The notes beneath the pieces are model-generated. The model did not search any database. It was not told the DNA's origin and worked only from the letters and a program-made list of their open reading frames with translations. From the NCBI GenBank assembly GCA_035550215.1, contig DASZPM010000004.1:310001-374000 (forward strand): a stretch of 64,000 nucleotides of DNA, given 5' to 3'. This stretch comes from JABDFW01 sp035550215 (lineage in GTDB: Bacteria; Bacteroidota; Bacteroidia; Chitinophagales; Chitinophagaceae). Made by a program: the position numbers and the translations under genes. Shown piece after piece: positions 1 to 8,397 of this stretch; positions within the stretch are counted from its first letter, which is position 1, and every line of letters begins with the position of its first letter.

Positions 1-1364
1 AGTTGTGCGGCAAGTTCTCTTATCTTATCATAATCTTCATTCTTCGGCATGAAGGTGTAGTAGTTGTAAAACTTCCTGTCAAGCTTTGAGAAATCTGTTA
101 CGCCGCGCAGTATATCAAACCTTATTTTTTGAAAATCCTCAATTTGTTTATTGCCGGCCGGGTTATATATAAAATACGCACTGTTAAGTTCGCTTACGTA
201 CATCTTGGCGCGGTATGCGCTGCGGTACTGGCTTTTATACTCATTGGGTACAGGAATGGGTTGACAGAAAAATGAAGTTGAAGGTGCTACAAAATCATCA
301 GCAGCCATAAATACTTTATATACTTCTGTATTAATTATTTTTCTGCCGAGTGTAGCATGCGTGTTTTTAATAACACTTGAATCAGTTTTAGCAAAATATA
401 ATGGTATTTTGGATGGGTCAGGAGTAAAGAGGTCGTTGTCGGGCATATTGGGGTCACGCTCAAAAGTTTGCGTCATGGTATCAAACTTTGTAAAATAATA
501 TGCCGTAAAGTATAATGGGTTGGGGGTTTTCCCGTCAGGGAAGAAATTGTCGAGGTGAGCAACAAACACCAGGCGCTGGTCGCGGCTTAGTGAACCGGTA
601 AGTTTGGTTTGGTCTTTATTACTTATGGTGCCATCCTTATTGTCCTTGGTCATGCTCTCGCTGTTGCCTTTATCCTTGTAATTGGCCTGCGAGCCGCCCC
701 ATTCCTTTTCTATGGCGTTAAAGTCTTTTTGAAACAGGTAGTATATACTTAACAATATAACCGCAATCAGTACAAAAAAGCCAAATACCCTTTTCAGCAC
801 AAACCAGCTAAAGTATTTTTCTTCTTTGCTCATATTCCTGATAAGCTCCGCCATGTAAATAATATAGAAGGCGTAAACAAGAATAGGGGCAAACGCTGTA
901 ATAAGGGCGGAGGCCTTTATGTCGGTTGTACGGCTAACGGCATATATTTCCAGGCCAAGCAAAAGCAAGCACCAAAAAATAGTGTAAAACCGCCAGCGGG
1001 CAAAACCGGTACCTGCCAGCCAGCCCAGGGCCACCAGGAGGCAAAAGCTTAGCACATTTATTTGTATATTAAATGCGTCTAATTCCCCCACTGCAAGTGA
1101 GGGCGATAATTTGTAAAAGAAGTACAGCGCAATAAATAATATGCCTGTAGTTGTAATAACCCTGAAGCGAAAACTGTAAAAAACAATAGCCGCCGCCATA
1201 GCGCCGGTAAAATAAAGGCCCTGGTTTAACCAGTTATTCTGTAATATGCTTTCGGACTGGTTGATGTTTTGCAACAAGAAAAATATAAGCGCAGCCGTTG
1301 GTACAGCCAGCAGCACCAATTGGGCTATTACTTTTTTCCAGCTATGTACTTTTCCAATACTCAT
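1..1364 (-). CDS. Polytopic membrane protein, probable transglutaminase-type (partial, C-terminus outside window)
   Basis: Open frame from an ATG at 1364 that runs off the left edge, giving the first 454 residues. The first ~230 residues hold about seven or eight hydrophobic segments, followed by a long hydrophilic part rich in Lys, Asp and Tyr that should lie outside the membrane. No catalytic motif is visible because the C-terminus is missing. The partner 14 bases upstream encodes a DUF58 protein; DUF58 genes are commonly paired with membrane-bound transglutaminase-like proteins (multi-TM head, extracytoplasmic transglutaminase core), so the call is inferred from topology and neighbour. The two genes probably form one transcript. 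Confidence 0.55.
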   Translation of the reverse strand, partial: MSIGKVHSWKKVIAQLVLLAVPTAALIFFLLQNINQSESILQNNWLNQGLYFTGAMAAAIVFYSFRFRVITTTGILFIALYFFYKLSPSLAVGELDAFNIQINVLSFCLLVALGWLAGTGFARWRFYTIFWCLLLLGLEIYAVSRTTDIKASALITAFAPILVYAFYIIYMAELIRNMSKEEKYFSWFVLKRVFGFFVLIAVILLSIYYLFQKDFNAIEKEWGGSQANYKDKGNSESMTKDNKDGTISNKDQTKLTGSLSRDQRLVFVAHLDNFFPDGKTPNPLYFTAYYFTKFDTMTQTFERDPNMPDNDLFTPDPSKIPLYFAKTDSSVIKNTHATLGRKIINTEVYKVFMAADDFVAPSTSFFCQPIPVPNEYKSQYRSAYRAKMYVSELNSAYFIYNPAGNKQIEDFQKIRFDILRGVTDFSKLDRKFYNYYTFMPKNEDYDKIRELAAQ

Positions 1365-1378
1365 TAGTTATTACGCAA

Positions 1379-2767
1379 TTATAATATAATCGTTTTTTCG
1401 TGTTTTGAAAGCAGCCCTTCCAGCTTTTTTTCATTTTGGGTAACCTTCGGCCTTAAAAAACTCAGGTGCCAGTTCGTCTTGTACTTTTCCAGGTCATTCT
1501 TTTCCTGCTGAATAAACAGCCATTGTATCAACCCTACAAGGTAAGAACGTTGCAGGCTTTTACTCAACCTCACCAAAACAAACCAGGTGCCGCCGGTGGA
1601 AGAATTAATCAGCGATTCAACCTGTTCTGCATCTGATAACGAGGTAATCACCACTACCGATGCGTCTTTCATGTTTACATATGTTTTAATATCCTGGTCT
1701 GTTTGCCAGTTACTGGTACTAATAGCGTATTCAACTGCTTTCTTTTCGCTTATATATGGGGTGCTGCTTGTTTGCTGGTCCTGCATATAACGAATGTCAA
1801 ATCCCTGTTCTGCCAATTTTTGGTAAACAGCCCACAGTATGGTTTTATAATAGTTAAGAAAGTAAATATTTACTGTACTGTTGTAGCTGTCCGCAAACTG
1901 GTTAAAAAAAGATGCATACAGGTAAGCTTCGGATGCGTAGGGGTCTAATATCTCCGGTATACGTACAACAAGTTCCTTACTGCGGGCATAAATCTTCCAT
2001 ACTATGCGCCGTACATCATCGTTATCTTCAAAGTTTTTGTAATTAATAAATTCACCTTCAACCTTTTTTAACTCTTCAATGCGTGTGTCGGTTTCTTCCG
2101 TTTTGCGGGGAGAAATCATAAATTCTTTCGCATTATTGCTGGTTGGGGGCGTATAAAACCTGTTACTAACAGGCAGGCTTACCGTGAAGGAGAAAAACTG
2201 GAAAAAATCTTCAAAATAAACGATAAGCTTTTGTACCTGGTACTCCTTAATTTCAGGGAGCGTCCATGTGTAGTCACCCTCATAAGTAGTAGAAATTATT
2301 TTGCCCTGGCCACGCTCTGCAACAGCAAATTTCCGGGAATAATGCTTATTATCATATTTAAGCCTCAGCTTAATAAAACCCAGTAAAGGTTTTAGTAAAG
2401 GAGATATTTTTATGCGTATGCCCTGTAACTGGTTGCCTTCTTTTATTACAACTTTATCGGTGGCGTCAATAGAAAAATGAATAGCACCCTTTCTTTTTTG
2501 CACAACGAAAAAAATGAGCGATACAGTAATTGAAATTAATGCCAGTGCAAGCATTGCCCCGGCAAACCATGCGCCCGCTTTTAAAAGCAACCGCAAAATA
2601 TCGCCGAAAGAAGTACCCGGCAGGGAGGCGCCCTGCATTATCCATTGGTACACTACGTAGTATACAATAAAGCCGCCGGCCGCAAAAAAAATGAAATATA
2701 ACGTGAACGGAACAAAGAAACTTGCCGGTAACAGCAGGTTGCGGATATTTTTAAACGTATTACTCAT
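1379..2767 (-). CDS. DUF58 domain-containing membrane protein
   Basis: 462 residues. Two hydrophobic segments (about 15-43 and 62-90) are followed by a soluble domain. The family hallmark is at 249-271, where an Asp-Asp-x-Arg-Arg-Ile-x-Trp-Lys stretch is followed by Ala-Arg-x-x-Glu-Leu-x-Val-Arg, the usual DUF58 core. DUF58 proteins normally sit with MoxR ATPases and transglutaminase-like or VWA proteins and are thought to act in envelope-associated assembly; their biochemical role is not established. Here the next gene downstream is the probable transglutaminase-type protein, but there is no MoxR gene upstream: the adjacent gene at 2865 points the other way. Confidence 0.85.
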   Translation of the reverse strand: MSNTFKNIRNLLLPASFFVPFTLYFIFFAAGGFIVYYVVYQWIMQGASLPGTSFGDILRLLLKAGAWFAGAMLALALISITVSLIFFVVQKRKGAIHFSIDATDKVVIKEGNQLQGIRIKISPLLKPLLGFIKLRLKYDNKHYSRKFAVAERGQGKIISTTYEGDYTWTLPEIKEYQVQKLIVYFEDFFQFFSFTVSLPVSNRFYTPPTSNNAKEFMISPRKTEETDTRIEELKKVEGEFINYKNFEDNDDVRRIVWKIYARSKELVVRIPEILDPYASEAYLYASFFNQFADSYNSTVNIYFLNYYKTILWAVYQKLAEQGFDIRYMQDQQTSSTPYISEKKAVEYAISTSNWQTDQDIKTYVNMKDASVVVITSLSDAEQVESLINSSTGGTWFVLVRLSKSLQRSYLVGLIQWLFIQQEKNDLEKYKTNWHLSFLRPKVTQNEKKLEGLLSKHEKTIIL

Positions 2768-2864
2768 TATTCAAACGGAAAAATAAAGAAAGATGATTGT
2801 ATCTGAAAAACATCTGCGTGTTATAGGGTATTTTTAACTGAAACTTTACTTTCTTTGCCACCCC

Positions 2865-3764
2865 GTGAGCACAGTTATTACATACCATCAATGCCCAATT
2901 TGCAATGGTACTAATATTATGCCTGTTTTAAAAGTTAAAGACCACACGGTAAGCAAAGAAATATTTGAAATATGGCATTGCAGGGCTTGTTCGGGACGAT
3001 TTACCCAAAATGTACCGTCATCCGCCGAAATTGGCGGTTACTACAAAGCTGAGGCTTACGTTAGCCATACCGATACCAGTAAAGGACTTATAAACAGGAT
3101 GTATCATGTGGTGCGCAACTACACCCTGCAAACAAAAAGAAAGCTTGTTGAAAAAGCTGCCGGTGTAAAAAAAGGTAACCTGCTTGATGTTGGTGCCGGT
3201 ACGGGCGCTTTTGCAGCAGCTATGCAACAGGCGGGCTGGACCGTTACCGGCCTTGAACCTGATGAAACCGCCCGCGGCAACGCGTTAACCCAGCACAAAC
3301 TTACCCTGCAAAACCCCGGCGAGCTTTTCAATTTCAGCCCCGGCAGTTATAACGTTATTACCATGTGGCATGTGCTGGAGCATGTGCATGAACTACACCA
3401 CTACCTCGACACTTTTCACTCCCTTTTAGCGCTCGACGGAACGCTTATTATTGCCGTGCCCAACTACACCAGTTATGACGCCGGTGTGTATAAAGATTTT
3501 TGGGCGGCATACGATGTGCCGCGCCACCTGTACCATTTTTCTCCACAAAGTATGCAGCAATTGGCAGCAACACATGGTTTTACCGTTAAGCAATACAGGC
3601 CCATGTGGTTTGATAGTTTTTATGTGTGCATGTTAAGTGAACAATACAAAAATGGCGGTGGCCTTGTAAAAGCAGTTTGGAACGGGCTGGTATCAAACCT
3701 GAAGGCAATGGGTGACGTAAAAAAGTGCAGCAGCGTTATTTACGTGATAAAGAAGGGAAAATAA
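2865..3764 (+). CDS. Class I SAM-dependent methyltransferase with N-terminal zinc ribbon
   Basis: 299 residues from a GTG at 2865. Four cysteines in two CxxC pairs (Cys10/13 and Cys39/42) form a probable zinc ribbon. The SAM-binding motif I, LLDVGAGTGAF, is at 106-116, and the post-motif segment MWHVLEHVHE follows near 167-176, as in the Methyltransf_11/23 families. The substrate cannot be told; zinc-ribbon members of this kind often act on sugars or lipid-linked compounds. The GTG start is preferred because the next Met would remove the first CxxC. A poor -7-like octamer (TTTCTTTG, 2850-2857) lies only 7 bases before it, so the transcript may have almost no leader. Divergent from the DUF58 gene. 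Confidence 0.85.
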   Translation: MSTVITYHQCPICNGTNIMPVLKVKDHTVSKEIFEIWHCRACSGRFTQNVPSSAEIGGYYKAEAYVSHTDTSKGLINRMYHVVRNYTLQTKRKLVEKAAGVKKGNLLDVGAGTGAFAAAMQQAGWTVTGLEPDETARGNALTQHKLTLQNPGELFNFSPGSYNVITMWHVLEHVHELHHYLDTFHSLLALDGTLIIAVPNYTSYDAGVYKDFWAAYDVPRHLYHFSPQSMQQLAATHGFTVKQYRPMWFDSFYVCMLSEQYKNGGGLVKAVWNGLVSNLKAMGDVKKCSSVIYVIKKGK

Positions 3765-3973
3765 AATAGGTGGTTGATTACGATACAAGCATCTGGCTCA
3801 AGTCAAGTGTTAACCCCAAACTTCCAAACCTTTTAAAACGTTAACTTACCCTAACATTTTAAGTATTTTATAATCCGTAATCCATCTTGCCGTAACTTTA
3901 AGTCCTCAAAAAATCAAAACGTTATTGCCCCGGTGCGCGTTTGCAGTTAGGTAAAATTCTAAAAAATACTGGT

Positions 3974-5296
3974 ATGGATGGATTAAAGGAAAAGTTTAAA
4001 GCCAAGGCGGATATAGCCGCCGCCGAGATTAAAGAGTTACTAAAGCAACATGGTACAAAAAAAATTGGAGAAGTTACGCTGTCGCAAATATACCAGGGCA
4101 TGCGCGGCATAACGGGCCTTGTATCTGAAACCAGCTTGCTTGATGCACAGGAGGGCATCCGTTTCAGGGGTTACTCCATACCTGAACTGGCAGAGAAGCT
4201 GCCGCGTGCGAAGGATAGCCAGGAACCGTTGCCGGAAGGGTTATTTTATCTTATGCTGATAGGTGAACTGCCCACAGAGGAAGATGTAACACAGGTAACT
4301 AATATGCTGCAGCGCCGCAGCCACGTGCCCAACCACGTTTTTGATGTAATTGACGCCTTACCTACAAGCACCCACCCGATGACCATGTTTGTTGCGGCGA
4401 TAATGGCTTTACAAACTGAAAGTGTTTTTGCCAAAGAATACGCAAAAGGCATCAGCAAAAAAGATTACTGGGGGCCTATGTTTGATGATGCCCTTAACCT
4501 TATTGCCAGGCTGCCGCATATAGCTGCATATATATACAGGCGCAAATACAAGAAAGACGAGCATATACACCCGGATGGTTTGCTGGATTGGGCGGGCAAT
4601 TTTGCCCATATGATGGGTTTTGAAGATGAAAGCTTTAAGGAACTGATGCGGCTTTATATGACCATTCATGCTGACCATGAAGGCGGTAACGTATCTGCGC
4701 ATACTACCCACCTGGTAGGCTCTGCATTGAGCGATGCCTATTTAAGTTATGCCGCCGGCATGAACGGCCTTGCCGGGCCGCTGCACGGCCTTGCTAACCA
4801 GGAAGTGATAAAGTGGATATTCGAGATGGAGAAAGAACTTGGTACCGACGAACCCAGTAAAGAGCAGATTGCTGAATACGTACAAAAAACATTAAGTGAA
4901 GGAAAAGTAGTGCCGGGCTATGGCCATGCTGTACTACGCAAAACAGACCCCCGTTTTACCGCTCAGATGGAGTTTGGCAAAAAACACATGCCGGATGACA
5001 AACTGGTAAACACTGTTTGGAATATTTATGAAGTGGTGCCGCCCATTTTAACAGCGTTGGGCAAGGTTAAAAACCCCTGGCCGAATGTTGACTCACATAG
5101 TGGTGCGCTGCTGGTACATTATGGAATGGTGGAATACGAGTTTTATACCGTTTTATTTGCCGTTAGCCGTGCTTTGGGGGTATTGGCCAGTCTTTGTTGG
5201 GACAGGGCGCTGTCTTTCCCGCTGGAAAGGCCAAAGAGTGTAACTACTGAAAGTGTGAAACAATGGCTGGCAGGCGAAGGCGAGATTTGGGAATAA
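3974..5296 (+). CDS. gltA: Citrate synthase (eukaryotic-like type)
   Basis: 440 residues from the ATG at 3974; an in-frame TTG at 3941 would add 11 residues but is less likely. Condenses oxaloacetate and acetyl-CoA to citrate, the entry of the TCA cycle. The catalytic triad is present: His271 in GPLHGLANQEV, His318 in GYGHAVLRKTDPR and Asp373 in NVDSHSG, plus HADHEGGN at 232-239. These motifs are closer to mitochondrial (Si) citrate synthase than to the hexameric E. coli enzyme, as in many Bacteroidota. It stands alone, convergent with the alkylation-repair gene, with its terminator hairpin inside that gene's 3' end. I saw no exact promoter, only a one-mismatch -7 (TAACTTTA, 3893-3900). Confidence 0.95.
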   Translation: MDGLKEKFKAKADIAAAEIKELLKQHGTKKIGEVTLSQIYQGMRGITGLVSETSLLDAQEGIRFRGYSIPELAEKLPRAKDSQEPLPEGLFYLMLIGELPTEEDVTQVTNMLQRRSHVPNHVFDVIDALPTSTHPMTMFVAAIMALQTESVFAKEYAKGISKKDYWGPMFDDALNLIARLPHIAAYIYRRKYKKDEHIHPDGLLDWAGNFAHMMGFEDESFKELMRLYMTIHADHEGGNVSAHTTHLVGSALSDAYLSYAAGMNGLAGPLHGLANQEVIKWIFEMEKELGTDEPSKEQIAEYVQKTLSEGKVVPGYGHAVLRKTDPRFTAQMEFGKKHMPDDKLVNTVWNIYEVVPPILTALGKVKNPWPNVDSHSGALLVHYGMVEYEFYTVLFAVSRALGVLASLCWDRALSFPLERPKSVTTESVKQWLAGEGEIWE

Positions 5297-5313
5297 TAGT
5301 TTAACGGAAACAT

Positions 5314-6054
5314 TCAATAATAAAGGCGGGCGGTAAGTAATTTACGCCCGTTTTTATTTGTACGCACTTTGCGTTTTGCCTGTAGCCGGCTGATAACAGC
5401 GTCGCTGGTTAACTCCCGCAGGGCATCACGGGCAATCCATTTTGCAGCAGCCGTTTGCTGCAGTAAAATACGTTCGGCTGTTTTGATGGCTTCTTTATTT
5501 AGGGCTGCATTTCTTTTACCTATCCCGCGTAGTGCCCAGTTTACAGCTTTTTTTACAAAATTCCGGTTATCCCATGCTTCTCTATCAATTATAGCCAAAA
5601 ACGCAATAAACACTTTATCTTCTGCTTTTTTATTATGGGTAGCATATCCTGCTACCAGGCTAAATGCAGCCCTTTTTATAAACTCTTTTTTGCTGCTACT
5701 GAATTCTTTCACTTTTTTAACTGCAAAAGGCGTCCTGTCAAACAGGTTACCGCAAACCTGGTCACATACGTCCCACGACGCAAAATCTTTCACCCACGTG
5801 TTTATTTGAGCCTCCGTCACAAGGGCAGGGTCGTCAATCATGCTTGCTAATATTCTTGCTTCGTGAATGCCTGTATCCCATAACTGCAACGCCAGTGCAT
5901 GGTCTTTTTTTATTTGCCGGGCTATACCGCGTAACACCGGTACCGGTATTCCCAGCGCATGCGTCGTGTCAATGCCAAATCGCCGCATACCCTCAAGGTT
6001 TGCGGGTATGCCTTCTTCACGTAAAAGGGTTACAACTTCATCCACATTTTGCAT
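5314..6054 (-). CDS. DNA alkylation repair protein (AlkD-like HEAT-repeat glycosylase family)
   Basis: 246 residues, mostly short amphipathic helices as expected for the ALK/HEAT-repeat fold that cups DNA and removes alkylated bases. The SWDVCDQVCG segment (Trp94, Asp95, Asp98) and Trp173 in NWALRGIGKRN correspond to the aromatic/acidic positions used by AlkD-type enzymes. The N-terminal part contains GIPVPVLRGIAR, typical of the bacterial family. The last ~15 codons overlap the hairpin that appears to terminate the convergent citrate synthase transcript, so its C-terminal sequence (lysine/arginine rich, ending Leu-Tyr-Tyr) is constrained by two functions. Repair activity is inferred from the family. 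Confidence 0.85.
   Translation of the reverse strand: MQNVDEVVTLLREEGIPANLEGMRRFGIDTTHALGIPVPVLRGIARQIKKDHALALQLWDTGIHEARILASMIDDPALVTEAQINTWVKDFASWDVCDQVCGNLFDRTPFAVKKVKEFSSSKKEFIKRAAFSLVAGYATHNKKAEDKVFIAFLAIIDREAWDNRNFVKKAVNWALRGIGKRNAALNKEAIKTAERILLQQTAAAKWIARDALRELTSDAVISRLQAKRKVRTNKNGRKLLTARLYY
5322..5357 (+). terminator. Rho-independent terminator of citrate synthase, inside the convergent gene
   Basis: Stem with core CGGGCG (5327-5332) and CGCCCG (5345-5350), extended outward by two G-T and three A-T pairs, 12-base loop, then a run of T (5351-5355) interrupted by A. It begins 26 bases after the citrate synthase stop and lies within the coding 3' end of the opposing AlkD-like gene. Confidence 0.7.
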
Positions 6055-6123
6055 AATACTATGGTGTTAAATTTTTACTTGCCGTGTTTTGCCGGCAATA
6101 GTATTCCTCCGTTTTGGGGCGCC

Positions 6124-6582
6124 TCAACGCCAGTACTCCTTCATTAAATCGCTTACCCACGCAGGTTGTGTAATATCACCTTTGGGTTCAAACTCTCTCA
6201 TCACGGGTTTAATGTCTAATACCGGCGTACCATCAATTGCATCAAGATTCAGCACTGTTATTATCCTCCCTTTGTGCTCTACCAGTTGTGCCGTGCATAA
6301 GCCTATGCTGTTTGGCCTGTCCTTTTTGCGTTGCGCAAAAATGCCGGTGTAGGGATAACTTTTATTACCCCGCGGATGGCCGGCAAATACTAGGTCGGCA
6401 GGGTTTGCTTTATCAAAGTAAAAGATGATTTCAAGGTGAGAGAAACCCTCAATACTGTTAAAGGCTTCAGTAGGTATATTCTCAGCCAGTTCAATTTCTG
6501 AAATAATACTGCCCCAAAAATCGTCGGTGGGCTCAGTGCGGGTATTTTTTACAAAGGCAATGGGTGATAGTGTTATTTGCAT
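6124..6582 (-). CDS. trmO: tRNA (N6-threonylcarbamoyladenosine37-N6)-methyltransferase TrmO (TsaA/YaeB family)
   Basis: 152 residues from the ATG at 6582. Family motifs: IEGFSHLEIIFYF (44-56), HPRGN (69-73), TGIFAQRKKDRPNSIGL (79-95) and LDAIDGTPVLDIKPV (113-127). TrmO uses SAM to methylate N6 of t6A37 in certain tRNAs, fine-tuning decoding. The open frame continues upstream to 6720, but those residues are unlike the family and the promoter -7 element sits 5 bases before the chosen ATG, which fixes this start. It is a single gene between the AlkD-like gene and a divergent small exported protein. Confidence 0.88.
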   Translation of the reverse strand: MQITLSPIAFVKNTRTEPTDDFWGSIISEIELAENIPTEAFNSIEGFSHLEIIFYFDKANPADLVFAGHPRGNKSYPYTGIFAQRKKDRPNSIGLCTAQLVEHKGRIITVLNLDAIDGTPVLDIKPVMREFEPKGDITQPAWVSDLMKEYWR

Positions 6583-6586
6583 AGTG

Positions 6587-6594
6587 CAAAAGTA
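6587..6594 (-). promoter_or_regulatory. Bacteroidota -7 element abutting trmO
   Basis: On the minus strand TACTTTTG matches TAnnTTTG exactly; four bases (CACT) separate it from the ATG. With the usual -7 to +1 distance, transcription would start at or within a base or two of the ATG, giving a leaderless mRNA. The -33 element is poor (a TTG lies 24 bases upstream instead of about 19). Confidence 0.55.
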
Positions 6595-6825
6595 GAAAAT
6601 ATGGATGGGTGATAGTACCAATTGTACGCTGTATCGCAGTGATACAATGTTTGTATCGTAAGCGTACACTTTTGGTAAAACACACTGAAAACAGTATTTC
6701 GCTGAAACCGCATTCATCACTTTATTAGGCCGTTCATCACGGTAAACGGGCCATTTTTACTCGTTTTTACACTCTTTAACCAAGTGTGCCACACTGTTTG
6801 CCTTATACATACCAAACGAACAATT

Positions 6826-7272
6826 ATGAAAAAGCATACATTACTTTGGTTAGCAGTTGGCGCAGCAGTTGTGCTTTTGGCAACCTGGAGTAAACCATTA
6901 ATAGCAACTATACATTTTGAGCAACCCGTAAGTAAAAATATAAGCCTGGCTGTATATACCGATAACAGCTACACTTCAAAAATATATGATGATGCATCTG
7001 CCAGGTTACAGGTAACTGTGGTTAAAGTACGGGGTGGCAAACGTACTACCGTTTGGCAAAAAGAGTACGATGCGAAATTGCTGAAAGACTATCCAACGCT
7101 GCAAAATGCACTTTCTCAAAAAGTGGTAGTAAATAATGTTGTTGACAGTAAGGAACACCTTGAAGTGTATTATACAGTTACTTATGATGATAATGGAAGT
7201 AAAGTGCAGTTGCAGGACGGAACTGTTATTGCCAAAGGTTCAAACAATGGCAAACTCTACATCAACATATAA
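6826..7272 (+). CDS. Small exported or membrane-anchored protein of unknown function
   Basis: 148 residues from the ATG at 6826 (MKKHTLLWLAVGAAVVLLAT). The start has a Lys-Lys followed by one hydrophobic segment (about 5-21), a signal anchor or uncleaved signal, with no lipobox cysteine. The rest (about 125 residues) is beta-strand-like, alternating Val/Thr/Lys with several Tyr, and contains VQLQDGTVIAKGSNNGK near the end. I recognise no family. It stands alone between trmO (divergent) and the oxygenase gene, and is followed within 6 bases of its stop by a long imperfect inverted repeat. Confidence 0.6.
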   Translation: MKKHTLLWLAVGAAVVLLATWSKPLIATIHFEQPVSKNISLAVYTDNSYTSKIYDDASARLQVTVVKVRGGKRTTVWQKEYDAKLLKDYPTLQNALSQKVVVNNVVDSKEHLEVYYTVTYDDNGSKVQLQDGTVIAKGSNNGKLYINI

Positions 7273-7277
7273 GCTAA

Positions 7278-7349
7278 GGAAAGGAGAAGGGCTGGTTAAG
7301 CGTAGGTTTAAATAAAAGTTTTGGCATAGCAACCCGTCTTTCTCCTTCC
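7278..7349. repeat. Long imperfect inverted repeat (possible terminator or structural hairpin)
   Basis: The arm at 7278-7297 (starting GGAAAGGAGAAGGG) pairs with 7331-7349 (ending TTTCTCCTTCC) through about 17-18 pairs with one bulged A, three G-T pairs and one mismatch; the loop is about 33 bases. There is no immediate T run after the 3' arm. It may end transcription of the small exported gene or act as an mRNA end-protecting hairpin. Confidence 0.4.
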
Positions 7350-7558
7350 GACCCTGTAAAAATAAAAAAAAGGGTTGGCAGATTTTTTTGTTACACATGA
7401 CTTTTTAATGTACTTTCTTCTAAAGATGCGCTTATAAGAATCCCCCCCTGTAATCTTTTTTTACAGATAGGTGTAACACGCAATTTTTATATAATATCGT
7501 TGGTACATTCTGTACATTGCGTTTAACTAAGCCATGGGTACGGGAAAAGTAAGAATAA

Positions 7559-8284
7559 ATGGATATAATAAATTCAATTGATGTTGACGGCTTCGCCATA
7601 ATCAACAATATATTTAATGATGGCGAAACAGATGCATTAACTAAAATAATCGTCGGGAATGGAAAGCATGACCCATCATTCCGGCGTGGTGGCGATTTAT
7701 ATGCTATCCGCCGCTTTCTGCATGAGGTGCCGGGAATAATACCAATTATTTTTAATTCGTCACTGAACTCAATCATCAATAGAAATTTTGGGGATGATTA
7801 TTTTGTTGTAAAATCAATTTATTTTGACAAGCCACCATTGTCAAACTGGTTTGTTGCATGGCACCAGGACCTGAATATTTCAGTAAGTGCGAGGCATGAA
7901 GTTGCCTGCTTTGAAAACTGGACAAATAAGCAGGGCCATTGGGCGGTTCAGCCGCCTGCTGCTGTATTGGAAAAAAATTTTACCATGCGAATTCACCTTG
8001 ACGATACTGATTCAAATAACGGGGCGTTAAAAGTAATACCCGGGTCTCATAGAAGCGGCATTACCAGGCCGGATACTGTTGTCATTGATAAGTCAAAAGA
8101 GCATGTGTGCGCGGTACCAAAAGGGGGAGTAATGATAATGAAACCGCTGCTGATGCATGCCTCAGGCAGAACTCTTAACAATCAACGTCGCCGGGTAATA
8201 CATATTGAATTCAGTAATGCTGTACTTCCTGTGCCGCTTAAATGGGATGAAGCGCTAAATCCCTCCCAAATATTCTCTCAATAA
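7559..8284 (+). CDS. Phytanoyl-CoA dioxygenase (PhyH) family Fe(II)/2-oxoglutarate oxygenase
   Basis: 241 residues. The double-stranded beta-helix metal site is visible: His102 and Asp104 in WHQD, and His200 in LLMHASG; Arg in NNQRRR (209-213) would bind 2-oxoglutarate. NGALKVIPGSHRSG (154-167) is the typical PhyH stretch. Such enzymes hydroxylate small molecules or lipids; the substrate here is unknown. It is not in an obvious operon: 286 bases of non-coding DNA lie upstream, including a run of seven C (7442-7448), and the sugar transporter begins 113 bases downstream. Start chosen at the ATG 7559, which gives full family length. Confidence 0.85.
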   Translation: MDIINSIDVDGFAIINNIFNDGETDALTKIIVGNGKHDPSFRRGGDLYAIRRFLHEVPGIIPIIFNSSLNSIINRNFGDDYFVVKSIYFDKPPLSNWFVAWHQDLNISVSARHEVACFENWTNKQGHWAVQPPAAVLEKNFTMRIHLDDTDSNNGALKVIPGSHRSGITRPDTVVIDKSKEHVCAVPKGGVMIMKPLLMHASGRTLNNQRRRVIHIEFSNAVLPVPLKWDEALNPSQIFSQ

Positions 8285-8397
8285 TTATTTACACAAACTG
8301 GTTAATTATAGCGTATTGTTTTTTAAAACTTTATGCGGGGCGCGGTGTATATTCGTGCCAATAGCAAGTAAATATTCATCTTTAACCAACCTGACTG

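Noticed and set aside
3893..3900. TAACTTTA as promoter -7 of citrate synthase
   Set aside because: One mismatch and no TTG at the expected -33 position; not strong enough to list as a feature.
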